NCBI GenBank assembly: GCA_902779035.1 | Contig: CACZAH010000006.1 | Coordinates: forward strand, 1 to 37,974 | Reading direction: 5' to 3' | Length of the DNA: 37,974 nucleotides | Origin: an uncultured Erysipelotrichaceae bacterium | Lineage (GTDB): Bacteria; Bacillota_I; Bacilli_A; RF39; UBA660 | Part shown: positions 8,461 through 15,975 of the stretch, piece by piece | How positions within the stretch are numbered: position 1 is the stretch's first letter | How the letters are laid out: each line of letters begins with the position of its first letter | Program-made: the position numbers and the translations under genes | Notes under the pieces: generated by a model | Databases searched by the model: none | Told to the model about the DNA's origin: nothing | What the model saw: the letters and a program-made list of their open reading frames with translations, nothing else

Positions 8461-9309
8461 TTAAACACGGTGAATACTACCAAGTAGTTCACATTTATTA
8501 CGCACACACTCTTTTAATGCAGCCTCACCCATTTTTATTACTTTTCTAGGATCATAAGATTCATCTGTTTTAATTTTTTCTCTTAATGAATTACTCCATG
8601 CAATTTGAAGTTCTGTATTAAAATTTATTTTACTTATTCCACAACTAATTGCTTTTTTAATTTGCTCATCATATATACCAGAACCACCATGTAAAACAAG
8701 TGGTAAATTAGTAAGTTTACTAATCTCTTCCATTCTATCAAAATTTAACTTAGGCTCTCCTTTATATAATCCGTGGACACTACCTAATGCTGGAGCAAGA
8801 AAGTCAATACCTGTATTTTGCGATAATCTTACACTCTCACTTACATCTGCATATACAATTCCATTATTATTATCTAGATTCTCTCCACCTACACACCCTA
8901 TTTCTGCTTCAACTGACACATTTTTACTCTTTGCATAAGCAACTACTTGTCTAGTAATGTCAATGTTTTTATCAAGTGGATACTTTGATGCATCAATCAT
9001 AACTGAAGTAAAGCCAGCATCTATTGCTTTCTTACATACTTCATAACTACTACCGTGATCTAGGTGTAAGCAAACTGGAATAGTTATATTTAGGTAATCA
9101 ATTAAATCAACAACCATATCATAGATAGTTTTAAAACCACCCATATATTTCATTGCACCTTCACTAACACCAAGTATAACAGGATTCTTAAGTTCTTCAC
9201 ACTCTTCAAGTATAAACCTTGTCCACTCTAAATTATTGATATTAAAATGCGGAACAGCATATTTATTTGCTTTTGCACCATTCAACATCTCACATGCATT
9301 TACAAGCAC
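8461..9309 (-). CDS. fba: class II fructose-bisphosphate aldolase
   Basis: Zinc-dependent aldolase of glycolysis and gluconeogenesis, cleaving fructose 1,6-bisphosphate to DHAP and glyceraldehyde 3-phosphate. The zinc motif HLDHG is at residues 82-86. GSVHG at about 178 and LHGGSG at about 207 provide further metal and phosphate ligands, followed by INFNTEL. Length is 282 residues, normal for FbaA. The start is GTG at 9309, with GAGGTG about 6 nt upstream. Related tagatose or ketose-bisphosphate aldolases share these motifs, so substrate choice is inferred from context. murA follows 53 nt downstream and is probably co-transcribed. Confidence 0.9.
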   Translation of the reverse strand: MLVNACEMLNGAKANKYAVPHFNINNLEWTRFILEECEELKNPVILGVSEGAMKYMGGFKTIYDMVVDLIDYLNITIPVCLHLDHGSSYEVCKKAIDAGFTSVMIDASKYPLDKNIDITRQVVAYAKSKNVSVEAEIGCVGGENLDNNNGIVYADVSESVRLSQNTGIDFLAPALGSVHGLYKGEPKLNFDRMEEISKLTNLPLVLHGGSGIYDEQIKKAISCGISKINFNTELQIAWSNSLREKIKTDESYDPRKVIKMGEAALKECVRNKCELLGSIHRV

Positions 9310-9337
9310 ATAATCACCTCTAAAATTCTCTATAACA

Positions 9338-9346
9338 ATTATATCA
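9338..9346 (-). promoter_or_regulatory. extended -10 promoter upstream of fba
   Basis: The minus strand reads TG-A-TATAAT about 30 nt upstream of the GTG start. No clear -35 element is seen. Confidence 0.45.
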
Positions 9347-9420
9347 TTTTTTATAATAGATATAAACCATTTTTTAATATTTGGTAATAAAAAATATACA
9401 ATATATTATTATGTTATTGT

Positions 9421-9453
9421 AAAATATAAAAATAGCGTAAAAAAATAGCTATT
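9421..9453 (-). terminator. weak terminator candidate after mntP
   Basis: A 6-bp stem AATAGC / GCTATT (9431-9436, 9448-9453) with a long loop is followed on the minus strand by a T-rich stretch. The stem is short, so confidence is low. Confidence 0.35.
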
Positions 9454-9472
9454 AAATTAACTGTTTCTTTTC

Positions 9473-10003
9473 TTATACAACATAAAGTATAGCAATTAAT
9501 ATAAGTACAGCTCCGCCAATTAATGTAGATATCTTACCAAATATTTGATTAATCTTTTTACCAATAAATAATCCCGTTAATGTAAATATAAAACTAGTAA
9601 TTGAGAATATTAAACTACTTAATATTATATTCCTACTTATTGTATCTAATCCTAAGCCTACTGAAAAACTATCTACACTAACAGTAAGACCAAATATAAT
9701 CATACTATATAGTTTCATTACTTTTAATTCTTCTTCCTTACGTATAGTATCTATAATCATTTCAAGCCCTATTAAAGTAAGTATTATAAATACAACAAAG
9801 TTACTTGCAACAGGTAAGAATGACATAAACTTACTACCTATTAAGTAACCTATCATAGGCATAAAAAAATGATATATTCCAACTATAATTGATAAAGTAT
9901 AAATATCCTTCTTAGGTATATCTAAAGTACCATAAGCAAGTGATAATGAAAATGCATCCATAGATAGACTTACTGCAATTACTAGTATAATAAAAAGATT
10001 CAT
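9473..10003 (-). CDS. mntP: MntP/YtaF family manganese efflux-type membrane protein
   Basis: Small membrane transporter of the MntP (DUF204) family, which exports Mn2+ in characterised cases. Six hydrophobic helices fill 176 residues. The two internally repeated acidic motifs SMDAFSLSLAYG (about 14-25) and SVDSFSVGLGL (about 108-118) carry the aspartates linked to metal transport. The related sporulation protein YtaF has the same fold, so that is an alternative. It lies 41 nt after spoIIR; in Bacillus mntP (ywlD) is also close to spoIIR, which favours MntP. AGGTGG precedes the start. Confidence 0.82.
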   Translation of the reverse strand: MNLFIILVIAVSLSMDAFSLSLAYGTLDIPKKDIYTLSIIVGIYHFFMPMIGYLIGSKFMSFLPVASNFVVFIILTLIGLEMIIDTIRKEEELKVMKLYSMIIFGLTVSVDSFSVGLGLDTISRNIILSSLIFSITSFIFTLTGLFIGKKINQIFGKISTLIGGAVLILIAILYVV

Positions 10004-10043
10004 TTAACCACCTATTATATGGTATGAATCTTATTTTTATTTA

Positions 10044-10565
10044 TTAAAAGTATTTATTCATAATTTCTTTTACCATAGTTGTATATTCAACATTTGTTGA
10101 TTCTTCAGCTTCTATCATACAGATAGGTGGAAATAATACACACCACCAATTATTACCTTCTCCATTACCTAAAGTAACTACTAAAGATTCATACATTCCT
10201 TCTTTATATTCTACTCCTTTATATTCTTTTTTAGGAAAATAATTATAACCAAAGTTAATATCGAAATTAGTATTATAATTAATATCTTTTAAGTATTTAT
10301 CTATATCCTTTGATAATGTAGGAATATTTTTAGTAATAGACTCTCTTGCTCTTTCTATACTATCTACATTATTCATTACATCATACATATCTTTAGTTAC
10401 TATATCTTTTACATTCATCTTAACTTCTTGATCATATTCATCATTACTATTCGCAATTACTCTAACTCTAATTGCTTCTTTAGGTATTGTATATTTAGCA
10501 GATACAAAGTGTCCAATCATCATATATATTACTATTACTACAATAAAATAAGGTACATATTTCAT
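10044..10565 (-). CDS. spoIIR: stage II sporulation protein R
   Basis: Secreted signalling protein made in the forespore. In Bacillus it triggers SpoIIGA to process pro-sigma-E in the mother cell. Residues 5-22 are a signal/anchor segment. RVRVIANSN...DQEVKMNVKD (about 33-53) and GNNWWCVLFPPIC (about 137-149) are the hallmark segments of SpoIIR. Length is 173 residues, close to the family norm. AGGAGG lies upstream. Its presence with bofA and spoVT in this window is direct evidence of sporulation gene content. mntP follows closely. Confidence 0.94.
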   Translation of the reverse strand: MKYVPYFIVVIVIYMMIGHFVSAKYTIPKEAIRVRVIANSNDEYDQEVKMNVKDIVTKDMYDVMNNVDSIERARESITKNIPTLSKDIDKYLKDINYNTNFDINFGYNYFPKKEYKGVEYKEGMYESLVVTLGNGEGNNWWCVLFPPICMIEAEESTNVEYTTMVKEIMNKYF

Positions 10566-10612
10566 AGAATTCCTCCTACTTAATAATGTACCTTTTTAAA
10601 AGTTTTAAACAA

Positions 10613-10721
10613 AGTTATGCACATTTTTGTGCATAACTCAGAGAATTTGCTATTTCTACAAACACGTTTATAGGTATAATTTCCGCTCTATCACTTAAGT
10701 TATACCCAAAATTGTGCATAA
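10613..10721. promoter_or_regulatory. three perfect DnaA boxes at the 3' end of ksgA
   Basis: TTATGCACA at 10615-10623 and its inverse TGTGCATAA at 10628-10636 form a perfect 11-bp inverted repeat with a 4-nt loop. A third TGTGCATAA lies at 10713-10721. All three match TTATNCACA. The inverted pair overlaps the ksgA stop codon and could alternatively act as an RNA hairpin, because TTGTTT follows on the minus strand. Confidence 0.6.
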
Positions 10722-11463
10722 CTTTCTCTATTAGTTCTAAATTATATCCTTTTAAGTTATTTCTTAGTGTCTTACGTTTAAATTTAAAGCTATCTCTAAC
10801 TAATTTAAAAAATAATTCTCTATTATCTACATATAATAATTCTTCTTTCTTAGTAAACTCAACTACTATACTATCTACATTAGGAACAGGCATAAATACA
10901 TTACGACTAACATCCATTAGTTTTTTTATATCAAAATAATAGTTTAAACATATAGATAAGGAATTATAATCTTTAGTACCTGGTGTAGCTTTAAATCTAT
11001 CTCCTACTTCTTTTTGTACCATAAACACCATTTTATCAGGATTTAAATTATCATCTATTATCTTCATAATTATAGGAGTAGTTATATAATATGGTAAATT
11101 AGCAATAACCATTAATTTATTATAACTATACTTTTTTATGTCATTAAATACATCTCTTTTTAAAAAATCATCAAATATAATTTCATAATTAGAATAATCT
11201 TTTAAATTATGTCTTAATATAGATTCTACTTCCTTATCTATTTCGTAGCACAGAACAAATCCAGCATTTTGAACTAGTTTATAAGTTAAAGAACCTGCAC
11301 CAGGTCCTACTTCTATAACTAATGTATCTTTATCAACATTAGATTTATCAACTATATTATTAATAACATTAGCATCTGTTATAAAGTTTTGACCAAACTT
11401 CTTTTTAAACTTAAATGAATTATTTTCTAATGTTTCTTTCATATCTACTTTAGAATATTTCAT
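10615..11463 (-). CDS. ksgA: 16S rRNA dimethyladenosine transferase
   Basis: RsmA/KsgA dimethylates two adjacent adenosines in the 3'-terminal hairpin of 16S rRNA, using S-adenosylmethionine. The FGQNFI start motif, the SAM-binding VIEVGPGAGSLT (motif I) and the catalytic ANLPYYITTPI (NLPY) are all present. Length is about 282 residues. ATG at 11463 has AGAGG upstream; a GTG two codons earlier overlaps that Shine-Dalgarno and is less likely. In Bacillus, rnmV precedes ksgA; here a 3D-domain gene occupies that position. The last codons contain DnaA-box sequences. Confidence 0.96.
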   Translation of the reverse strand: MKYSKVDMKETLENNSFKFKKKFGQNFITDANVINNIVDKSNVDKDTLVIEVGPGAGSLTYKLVQNAGFVLCYEIDKEVESILRHNLKDYSNYEIIFDDFLKRDVFNDIKKYSYNKLMVIANLPYYITTPIIMKIIDDNLNPDKMVFMVQKEVGDRFKATPGTKDYNSLSICLNYYFDIKKLMDVSRNVFMPVPNVDSIVVEFTKKEELLYVDNRELFFKLVRDSFKFKRKTLRNNLKGYNLELIEKVMHNFGYNLSDRAEIIPINVFVEIANSLSYAQKCA

Positions 11464-11535
11464 AAACACCTCTCTAAAAGAAAATGAGGATTATCTCCCC
11501 ATATTTTACTATTATTACTTTTACCAGTCCCTAAA

Positions 11536-12204
11536 TTACCAGCCCCATCTTTGAACTGAATAAGTTGTATTACTACTTGTGGTTGAATATATACTTGGAT
11601 CACTTTCAGTTTTAAAAGCTAAGTCCATCCAAACATATCCATTTGCCCAGGCACGTTTCATAGAACCACCTGTATCCATGACAACTGCATAGAATGTCCC
11701 TAATGCAGGATGATCTACTTTAACAATTGTTCCACATGGAAACTTATCAAGTGCAGCAGCAACTATTCTAACAGTTCCATAAGTTGCATCATTATAATAC
11801 TCACCATTCTCAGTTAACGTATGTCTTGAACCATCAGCAGCACGACATGATAATGCTCCAACACCACTACATCCAATACAATCCGCACCGTATCCTGTCA
11901 TTTTTCCAACAAATACAGCATCATTTGATTCATTTGGAGTTGATGTAGTAACACTAACTGTCTCTTCTTCCTTAACCTCTTCAACAACAACTTCCTCTTC
12001 TACCTTTTCTTCCTCTACAGGAGCCACATCAATAAAGTTATAAGAAGAAACCATTTTATCTGGATGTATTTCAAAAGTTATTTTAGATGATACCTTCTCT
12101 TTTTCTTGTTTTCTAACAACAACCATAGTATTAATAACTATACTTGAAACTAAAACAAATAATAGAAATGAAGATACCAATAAAGACATCTTTTTTATAC
12201 TCAT
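11536..12204 (-). CDS. secreted 3D-domain cell-wall protein
   Basis: Exported protein with an N-terminal hydrophobic segment (residues 8-29). A low-complexity Glu/Val linker follows (about 62-90), then a C-terminal 3D double-psi beta-barrel domain. The domain carries VVMDTGGSM...WMDLAF, the region holding the aspartates that give the 3D domain its name. Domains of this type are found in lytic transglycosylase-like and resuscitation factors such as YabE, YocH and YuiC, and would remodel peptidoglycan. YabE lies between tatD and ksgA in Bacillus and this gene is in the same place, but it lacks the G5/DUF348 domains. A TTGACT-17-TAAAAT promoter and a GAGGTGG site precede it. Confidence 0.85.
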   Translation of the reverse strand: MSIKKMSLLVSSFLLFVLVSSIVINTMVVVRKQEKEKVSSKITFEIHPDKMVSSYNFIDVAPVEEEKVEEEVVVEEVKEEETVSVTTSTPNESNDAVFVGKMTGYGADCIGCSGVGALSCRAADGSRHTLTENGEYYNDATYGTVRIVAAALDKFPCGTIVKVDHPALGTFYAVVMDTGGSMKRAWANGYVWMDLAFKTESDPSIYSTTSSNTTYSVQRWGW

Positions 12205-12236
12205 TTTCCACCTCTAAGTCATCAACTGACAATATA

Positions 12237-12265
12237 ATTTTATCATATATATAAATCTTAGTCAA
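12237..12265 (-). promoter_or_regulatory. sigma-A promoter of the 3D-domain gene
   Basis: The minus strand reads TTGACT (12260-12265), a 17-nt spacer, then TAAAAT (12237-12242). This is one of the best consensus matches in the window and lies about 33 nt upstream of the start. Confidence 0.65.
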
Positions 12266-12301
12266 ATTGGTGCTTACTATATTATATGCATATAAGAATA
12301 T

Positions 12302-12712
12302 TTATCTATCCCTTATTTTCTTTACTAAATATAAACATTTATTATATATTTCAGATTCTCCATATCTATTTTTAATATCATTAAGTCTTGAATCATATCC
12401 TACATCATTACCATATGCATCTATTTGCATATCAGCTTGATTTAGAATATCTAAGTATATGGATTCATATTCATCAGTAACAATTCCATGGTAATATACT
12501 TCTTTCCAAAACTTAAATCCAGAGTTTCTTAACAGTTCTCCTCCTACTTTATTATGATTATATCCATTTTTTTTATACTCATAACCTATATCATGATTAA
12601 ACCCAATTAGAAAGCAATTATTAATCTCTTCTTCACTCATACCTTTATTTGTTGCAATTTCTACCATTTTTCGAGCAACTGCTAGTGAATGCTTTAATCT
12701 TTTTTCGTCCAT
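12302..12712 (-). CDS. HD-domain protein (predicted metal-dependent phosphohydrolase)
   Basis: Small 136-residue HD-superfamily protein. H8, the H40-D41 pair in GFNHDIGYE, H53, H75 and D94 are spaced as expected for the metal-binding residues of HD phosphohydrolases. The substrate is not known. The start follows the tatD stop codon directly and its AAAGGA site lies inside the 3' end of tatD, so the two are translationally coupled. Nucleotide or nucleic acid hydrolysis would suit a TatD partner, but this is inference. Confidence 0.8.
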   Translation of the reverse strand: MDEKRLKHSLAVARKMVEIATNKGMSEEEINNCFLIGFNHDIGYEYKKNGYNHNKVGGELLRNSGFKFWKEVYYHGIVTDEYESIYLDILNQADMQIDAYGNDVGYDSRLNDIKNRYGESEIYNKCLYLVKKIRDR

Positions 12713-13453
12713 CTAATTATTTCCTTTCATTTTATTAAATACATCTTCCGCATTCTTCATAGTTATCCTTTTAACTTCATCTTCACTTATACCTTTAATA
12801 CTAGAAATCTCTTTAATAACATAATATACATTACTAGGATTATTCTCTTTACCTCTGTTTGGTTCTGGACTAAGATAAGGACTATCTGTTTCAGTTAGAA
12901 TATCTTTTATATCAATACCATTTACTACTTCTCTTAACTTCTTGCCATTTTTAAAAGTAACTACTCCACCTACTCCTATTTTATATCCAATTTTAATAAA
13001 CTTTCTAGCCATTTCTAAACTAGATGAAAAGCAGTGGATACTTCCTTTTAAATTATAATCTTTAAGTACATTGTATGTATCTTCTATTGCATCTCTACTG
13101 TGTACTACAACTGGTAAATTATGTTCTTGGGCAATATCTAGTTGCTTCTTAAATAATTCAATTTGTTTATCTATATTATCTTTAGTATAGTGATAATCAA
13201 GTCCTATCTCTCCAATACCTATTATCTTAGGATTATCTAAATTATTAATAACAATATCCATATTATACTCATTACTAGCTTCTTCTGGATGTATACCTAG
13301 TGTACCATATACCTTATCATATCTATTTGCCAATTCTATTACCTTTAAATTAGATTTATCATCATATCCACTAGTTATAATTATTCCATCAAAATTAGTA
13401 ATTACATCTTCTATGTTATTTATACAGTCTATGTGACAATGTGTGTCAATCAT
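12713..13453 (-). CDS. tatD: TatD family metal-dependent DNase
   Basis: TIM-barrel hydrolase of the TatD/YabD family, a metal-dependent DNA exonuclease linked to repair. The metal-binding residues are visible in order: DTHCHID at the N-terminus, GIGEIGLDY, VVVHSRDA, HCFSS and TDSPYLSPEP. Length is 246 residues, normal. GGAGG precedes the start. Its position between metG and ksgA matches yabD in Bacillus. Confidence 0.94.
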   Translation of the reverse strand: MIDTHCHIDCINNIEDVITNFDGIIITSGYDDKSNLKVIELANRYDKVYGTLGIHPEEASNEYNMDIVINNLDNPKIIGIGEIGLDYHYTKDNIDKQIELFKKQLDIAQEHNLPVVVHSRDAIEDTYNVLKDYNLKGSIHCFSSSLEMARKFIKIGYKIGVGGVVTFKNGKKLREVVNGIDIKDILTETDSPYLSPEPNRGKENNPSNVYYVIKEISSIKGISEDEVKRITMKNAEDVFNKMKGNN

Positions 13454-13482
13454 ATGTACCTCCCTTTAAATATTACAAAAAA

Positions 13483-13491
13483 ATTATACCA
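13483..13491 (-). promoter_or_regulatory. extended -10 promoter of tatD
   Basis: The minus strand has TG-G-TATAAT about 30 nt upstream of the tatD start; no strong -35 is present. Confidence 0.4.
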
Positions 13492-13513
13492 CATTATTTA
13501 AATATAGTATAAT

Positions 13514-13684
13514 TTACTTTTCTATTTTATCTGATTTGCATACTCTATATAAAGTAATATATAAGTATACTAAATAGATGAAATGAATTATATTAAAACT
13601 AACAACGAAACTACCTAATACTAAGAAAGTTATTAATCCTAATAAAAGGATAAATACCTTCTTACTAATCTCATCTGTTGTCAT
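13514..13684 (-). CDS. 56-residue predicted membrane protein
   Basis: A short reading frame, MTTDEISKK followed by two hydrophobic stretches (about residues 10-29 and 31-48) and a basic tail ending KSDKIEK. I do not recognise a family. It is likely real: AAGGAGAG lies at ideal spacing before the ATG, and a TTGAAC-17-TATAGT promoter lies upstream. It fills the gap between metG and tatD, on the same strand. A hairpin of two membrane helices is the simplest model. A possible Spo0A-box pair precedes the promoter. Confidence 0.6.
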   Translation of the reverse strand: MTTDEISKKVFILLLGLITFLVLGSFVVSFNIIHFIYLVYLYITLYRVCKSDKIEK

Positions 13685-13705
13685 AATCTCTCCTTATCCT
13701 TGATA

Positions 13706-13734
13706 ACTATATCATAATATTAGTATCTGTTCAA
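13706..13734 (-). promoter_or_regulatory. sigma-A promoter of the 56-residue membrane protein
   Basis: The minus strand reads TTGAAC (13729-13734), a 17-nt spacer ending in TGA, then TATAGT (13706-13711), about 22 nt upstream of the start. Confidence 0.55.
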
Positions 13735-13779
13735 AGGGTTTTAAAGATTTTTTATCGACATATTGCTACATTTTACACA

Positions 13780-15315
13780 TTACTTTACACTTTTATCAAT
13801 TCTTACGAATAATGGAGATGGTGATTCAAGTTTAATATCAGTATCTAATCCATCAAAATTATCAATTGAATCAAATGAATTATTCTTTGTATTTAATTGT
13901 TTAAATATTTCATCTGCAGTATCTGGTAAGAATGGTCTTAATAATACCGCCCCTACCCTAATTGACTCTAATAAGTTATAAATAACCGTTTTTAGTCTTG
14001 CAGTATTGTTCTCTTTTGCAAGTGCCCAAGGCATAGTTTCATCAATGTATTTATTTGAACGTCTAAATATTTCAAATACTTCATCTATTGCATCTGCAAC
14101 TCTAAGTTCATCCATACACTTTTCTACTTTATCTTTCACACCTAATACTACACTTCTTAAATCATTATCTATATCTTCTATAGCATCAACCTCTGGTACT
14201 ACATTATCAAAATATTTCTTAGCCATTGAAATTGTTCTATTTACAAGATTTCCTAATATATTAGCTAAATCTGAATTATATCTTTCTACCATTAATTCAT
14301 CAGTATATGTTCCATCATTTGCAAATGGCATCTCATGTAACATATAGTATCTTACTGCATCTACTCCATAAGTATTAACTAAATCATCTGCATATACAAT
14401 ATTTCCTTTAGATTTACTCATCTTATCAGTACCAGTTAACATCCAAGGATGACCAAAGATCTTCTTAGGAAGTGGTAGGTCTAATGCCATTAACATAATT
14501 GGCCAGTATATTGTATGAAATCTTAAGATATCTTTACCGATTAAGTGAATATCACATGGCCAGTATTCTTTAAATTTATCTGATGAACCATCTGGATCAT
14601 AACCTAAGAAAGTAATATAATTACTTAAAGCATCAATCCATACATATATTACATGTTTTGAATCAAAATCAACAGGTATACCCCAACTAAATGAAGTACG
14701 TGATACACATAAATCTTGTAATCCTGGTTTGATAAAATTATTAATCATTTCATTCTTTCTACTTTCAGGTTGAATAAAATCAGGATGTGTTTCAATGTAT
14801 TCAACTAATCTATCTGCATAATTACTTAATTTAAAGAAATATGCTTCTTCACTAGCCTTTGTTACCTCTCTACCACAATCAGGACATTTACCATCTACAA
14901 GTTGTGATTCAGTAAAGAATGATTCACAAGGAGTACAGTATAAACCTTCATATTTTCCTTTATATATATCTCCTTGTTCATAAAGTTTCTTAAATATTTT
15001 TCCTACAATTTTCTCGTGATTTGGATTAGTAGTTCTTACAAATTTATCGTAACTCGTATTCATTATATCCCAAATCTGACGAACTTCTAAAGCAACTTTA
15101 TCAACATATTCTTGTGGATTAATATTTGCTTCTTTAGCCTTCTGCTCTATTTTTTGTCCATGTTCATCAGTACCTGTTTGAAAATAAACATCATACCCTT
15201 GTAATCTTTTATATCTAGCAATTGCGTCTGCAAGCACTATCTCATAAGTATTACCTATATGAGGTTTAGATGATGTATACGCAATAGCTGTTGATATATA
15301 AAACTTATCTTTCAT
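13780..15315 (-). CDS. metG: methionyl-tRNA synthetase
   Basis: Class I aminoacyl-tRNA synthetase charging tRNA-Met. The HIGH motif appears as PHIGN (residues 18-22) and the KMSKS loop as DKMSKSKGN at about 300. The zinc knuckle is CTPCESF...KCPDCG. Translation starts at ATG 15315 (MKDKFYIST), with AGGAGG upstream, not at the earlier in-frame ATG. At 511 residues it ends after the anticodon-binding helical domain. It lacks the C-terminal tRNA-binding (Trbp111-like) extension found in the longer Bacillus enzyme. A short hairpin lies in its 5' leader. Confidence 0.96.
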   Translation of the reverse strand: MKDKFYISTAIAYTSSKPHIGNTYEIVLADAIARYKRLQGYDVYFQTGTDEHGQKIEQKAKEANINPQEYVDKVALEVRQIWDIMNTSYDKFVRTTNPNHEKIVGKIFKKLYEQGDIYKGKYEGLYCTPCESFFTESQLVDGKCPDCGREVTKASEEAYFFKLSNYADRLVEYIETHPDFIQPESRKNEMINNFIKPGLQDLCVSRTSFSWGIPVDFDSKHVIYVWIDALSNYITFLGYDPDGSSDKFKEYWPCDIHLIGKDILRFHTIYWPIMLMALDLPLPKKIFGHPWMLTGTDKMSKSKGNIVYADDLVNTYGVDAVRYYMLHEMPFANDGTYTDELMVERYNSDLANILGNLVNRTISMAKKYFDNVVPEVDAIEDIDNDLRSVVLGVKDKVEKCMDELRVADAIDEVFEIFRRSNKYIDETMPWALAKENNTARLKTVIYNLLESIRVGAVLLRPFLPDTADEIFKQLNTKNNSFDSIDNFDGLDTDIKLESPSPLFVRIDKSVK

Positions 15316-15334
15316 ATTATTCCTCCTAACTAAA

Positions 15335-15356
15335 ATAATCACATAAGCGTGATTAT
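15335..15356 (-). other. inverted repeat in the metG leader
   Basis: A perfect 8-bp stem ATAATCAC / GTGATTAT followed on the minus strand by TTTTAG lies between the candidate metG promoter and the metG ribosome binding site. It could be a terminator of spoVT, an attenuator or an operator. It is too small for a T-box. Confidence 0.4.
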
Positions 15357-15379
15357 CCAGTACGCTCTAACACGAGCAT

Positions 15380-15385
15380 ATTATA
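15380..15385 (-). promoter_or_regulatory. candidate -10 element of metG
   Basis: The minus strand has TATAAT just after the spoVT stop codon, about 65 nt upstream of metG. A matching -35 would lie in spoVT coding sequence and is not clear. Confidence 0.35.
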
Positions 15386-15397
15386 ACATATCTATTT

Positions 15398-15928
15398 TTA
15401 TTCTTCAAGATACTTAGAAATAAAGGAAGACACTATCTCTATTATGTGTAATTCATCTAGGGTTAGTTTCTCATCTTCTGAAAAAATTACAATTAATCCA
15501 ATACATTCTCCATCTTTTATAATAGGATTAGTCATATAACTGCAAGTATAAGTTTTATTCTTTATTATTTCGATATCCTTAATATGTCCTTCAAACATCT
15601 TTTCTCTTTTTTCAATCTTTTCAATCAATGTCTCACTTAGTTCTTTATTAAGTAATTCTTTCTTTTTGTTACCTGATGCAGCAATCACTCCATGCATATC
15701 AGTAATAAAGATATTATATTTTAAAAATGTATACATTGCATCTGTTAACTCTTGAGCTAAATCAGATATCCTATTAACAATTGAAAACTTTTTCATAATA
15801 ATTGAATCATTATCAGTATATATCTCAATATTTTCTCCACTTCTAAGACGTAAGTTATTTCTAATTTCTTTTGGTATTACAATTCTACCAAGTTCATCAA
15901 TTCTTCTTACTATTCCTGTTGATTTCAT
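15398..15928 (-). CDS. spoVT: stage V sporulation regulator SpoVT
   Basis: Transcription factor that in Bacillus tunes sigma-G-dependent genes in the forespore. The N-terminal 50 residues are an AbrB-type swapped-hairpin DNA-binding domain (STGIVRRIDELGRIVIPKEIR). The rest is a GAF-like domain with ITDMHGVIAASG. The 176-residue length and two-domain layout distinguish it from AbrB, which lacks the second domain. It follows mfd as in Bacillus (pth-mfd-spoVT). AAGGAGAG precedes the start. Sporulation role is inferred from the family. Confidence 0.93.
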   Translation of the reverse strand: MKSTGIVRRIDELGRIVIPKEIRNNLRLRSGENIEIYTDNDSIIMKKFSIVNRISDLAQELTDAMYTFLKYNIFITDMHGVIAASGNKKKELLNKELSETLIEKIEKREKMFEGHIKDIEIIKNKTYTCSYMTNPIIKDGECIGLIVIFSEDEKLTLDELHIIEIVSSFISKYLEE

Positions 15929-15975
15929 AAATCTCTCCTTCTAAATTTAGTTTGGAAAATTTATGAAATTTTATT

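Noticed and set aside
15343-15397. T-box riboswitch upstream of metG
   Set aside because: The interval is too short and lacks the T-box sequence and specifier stem.
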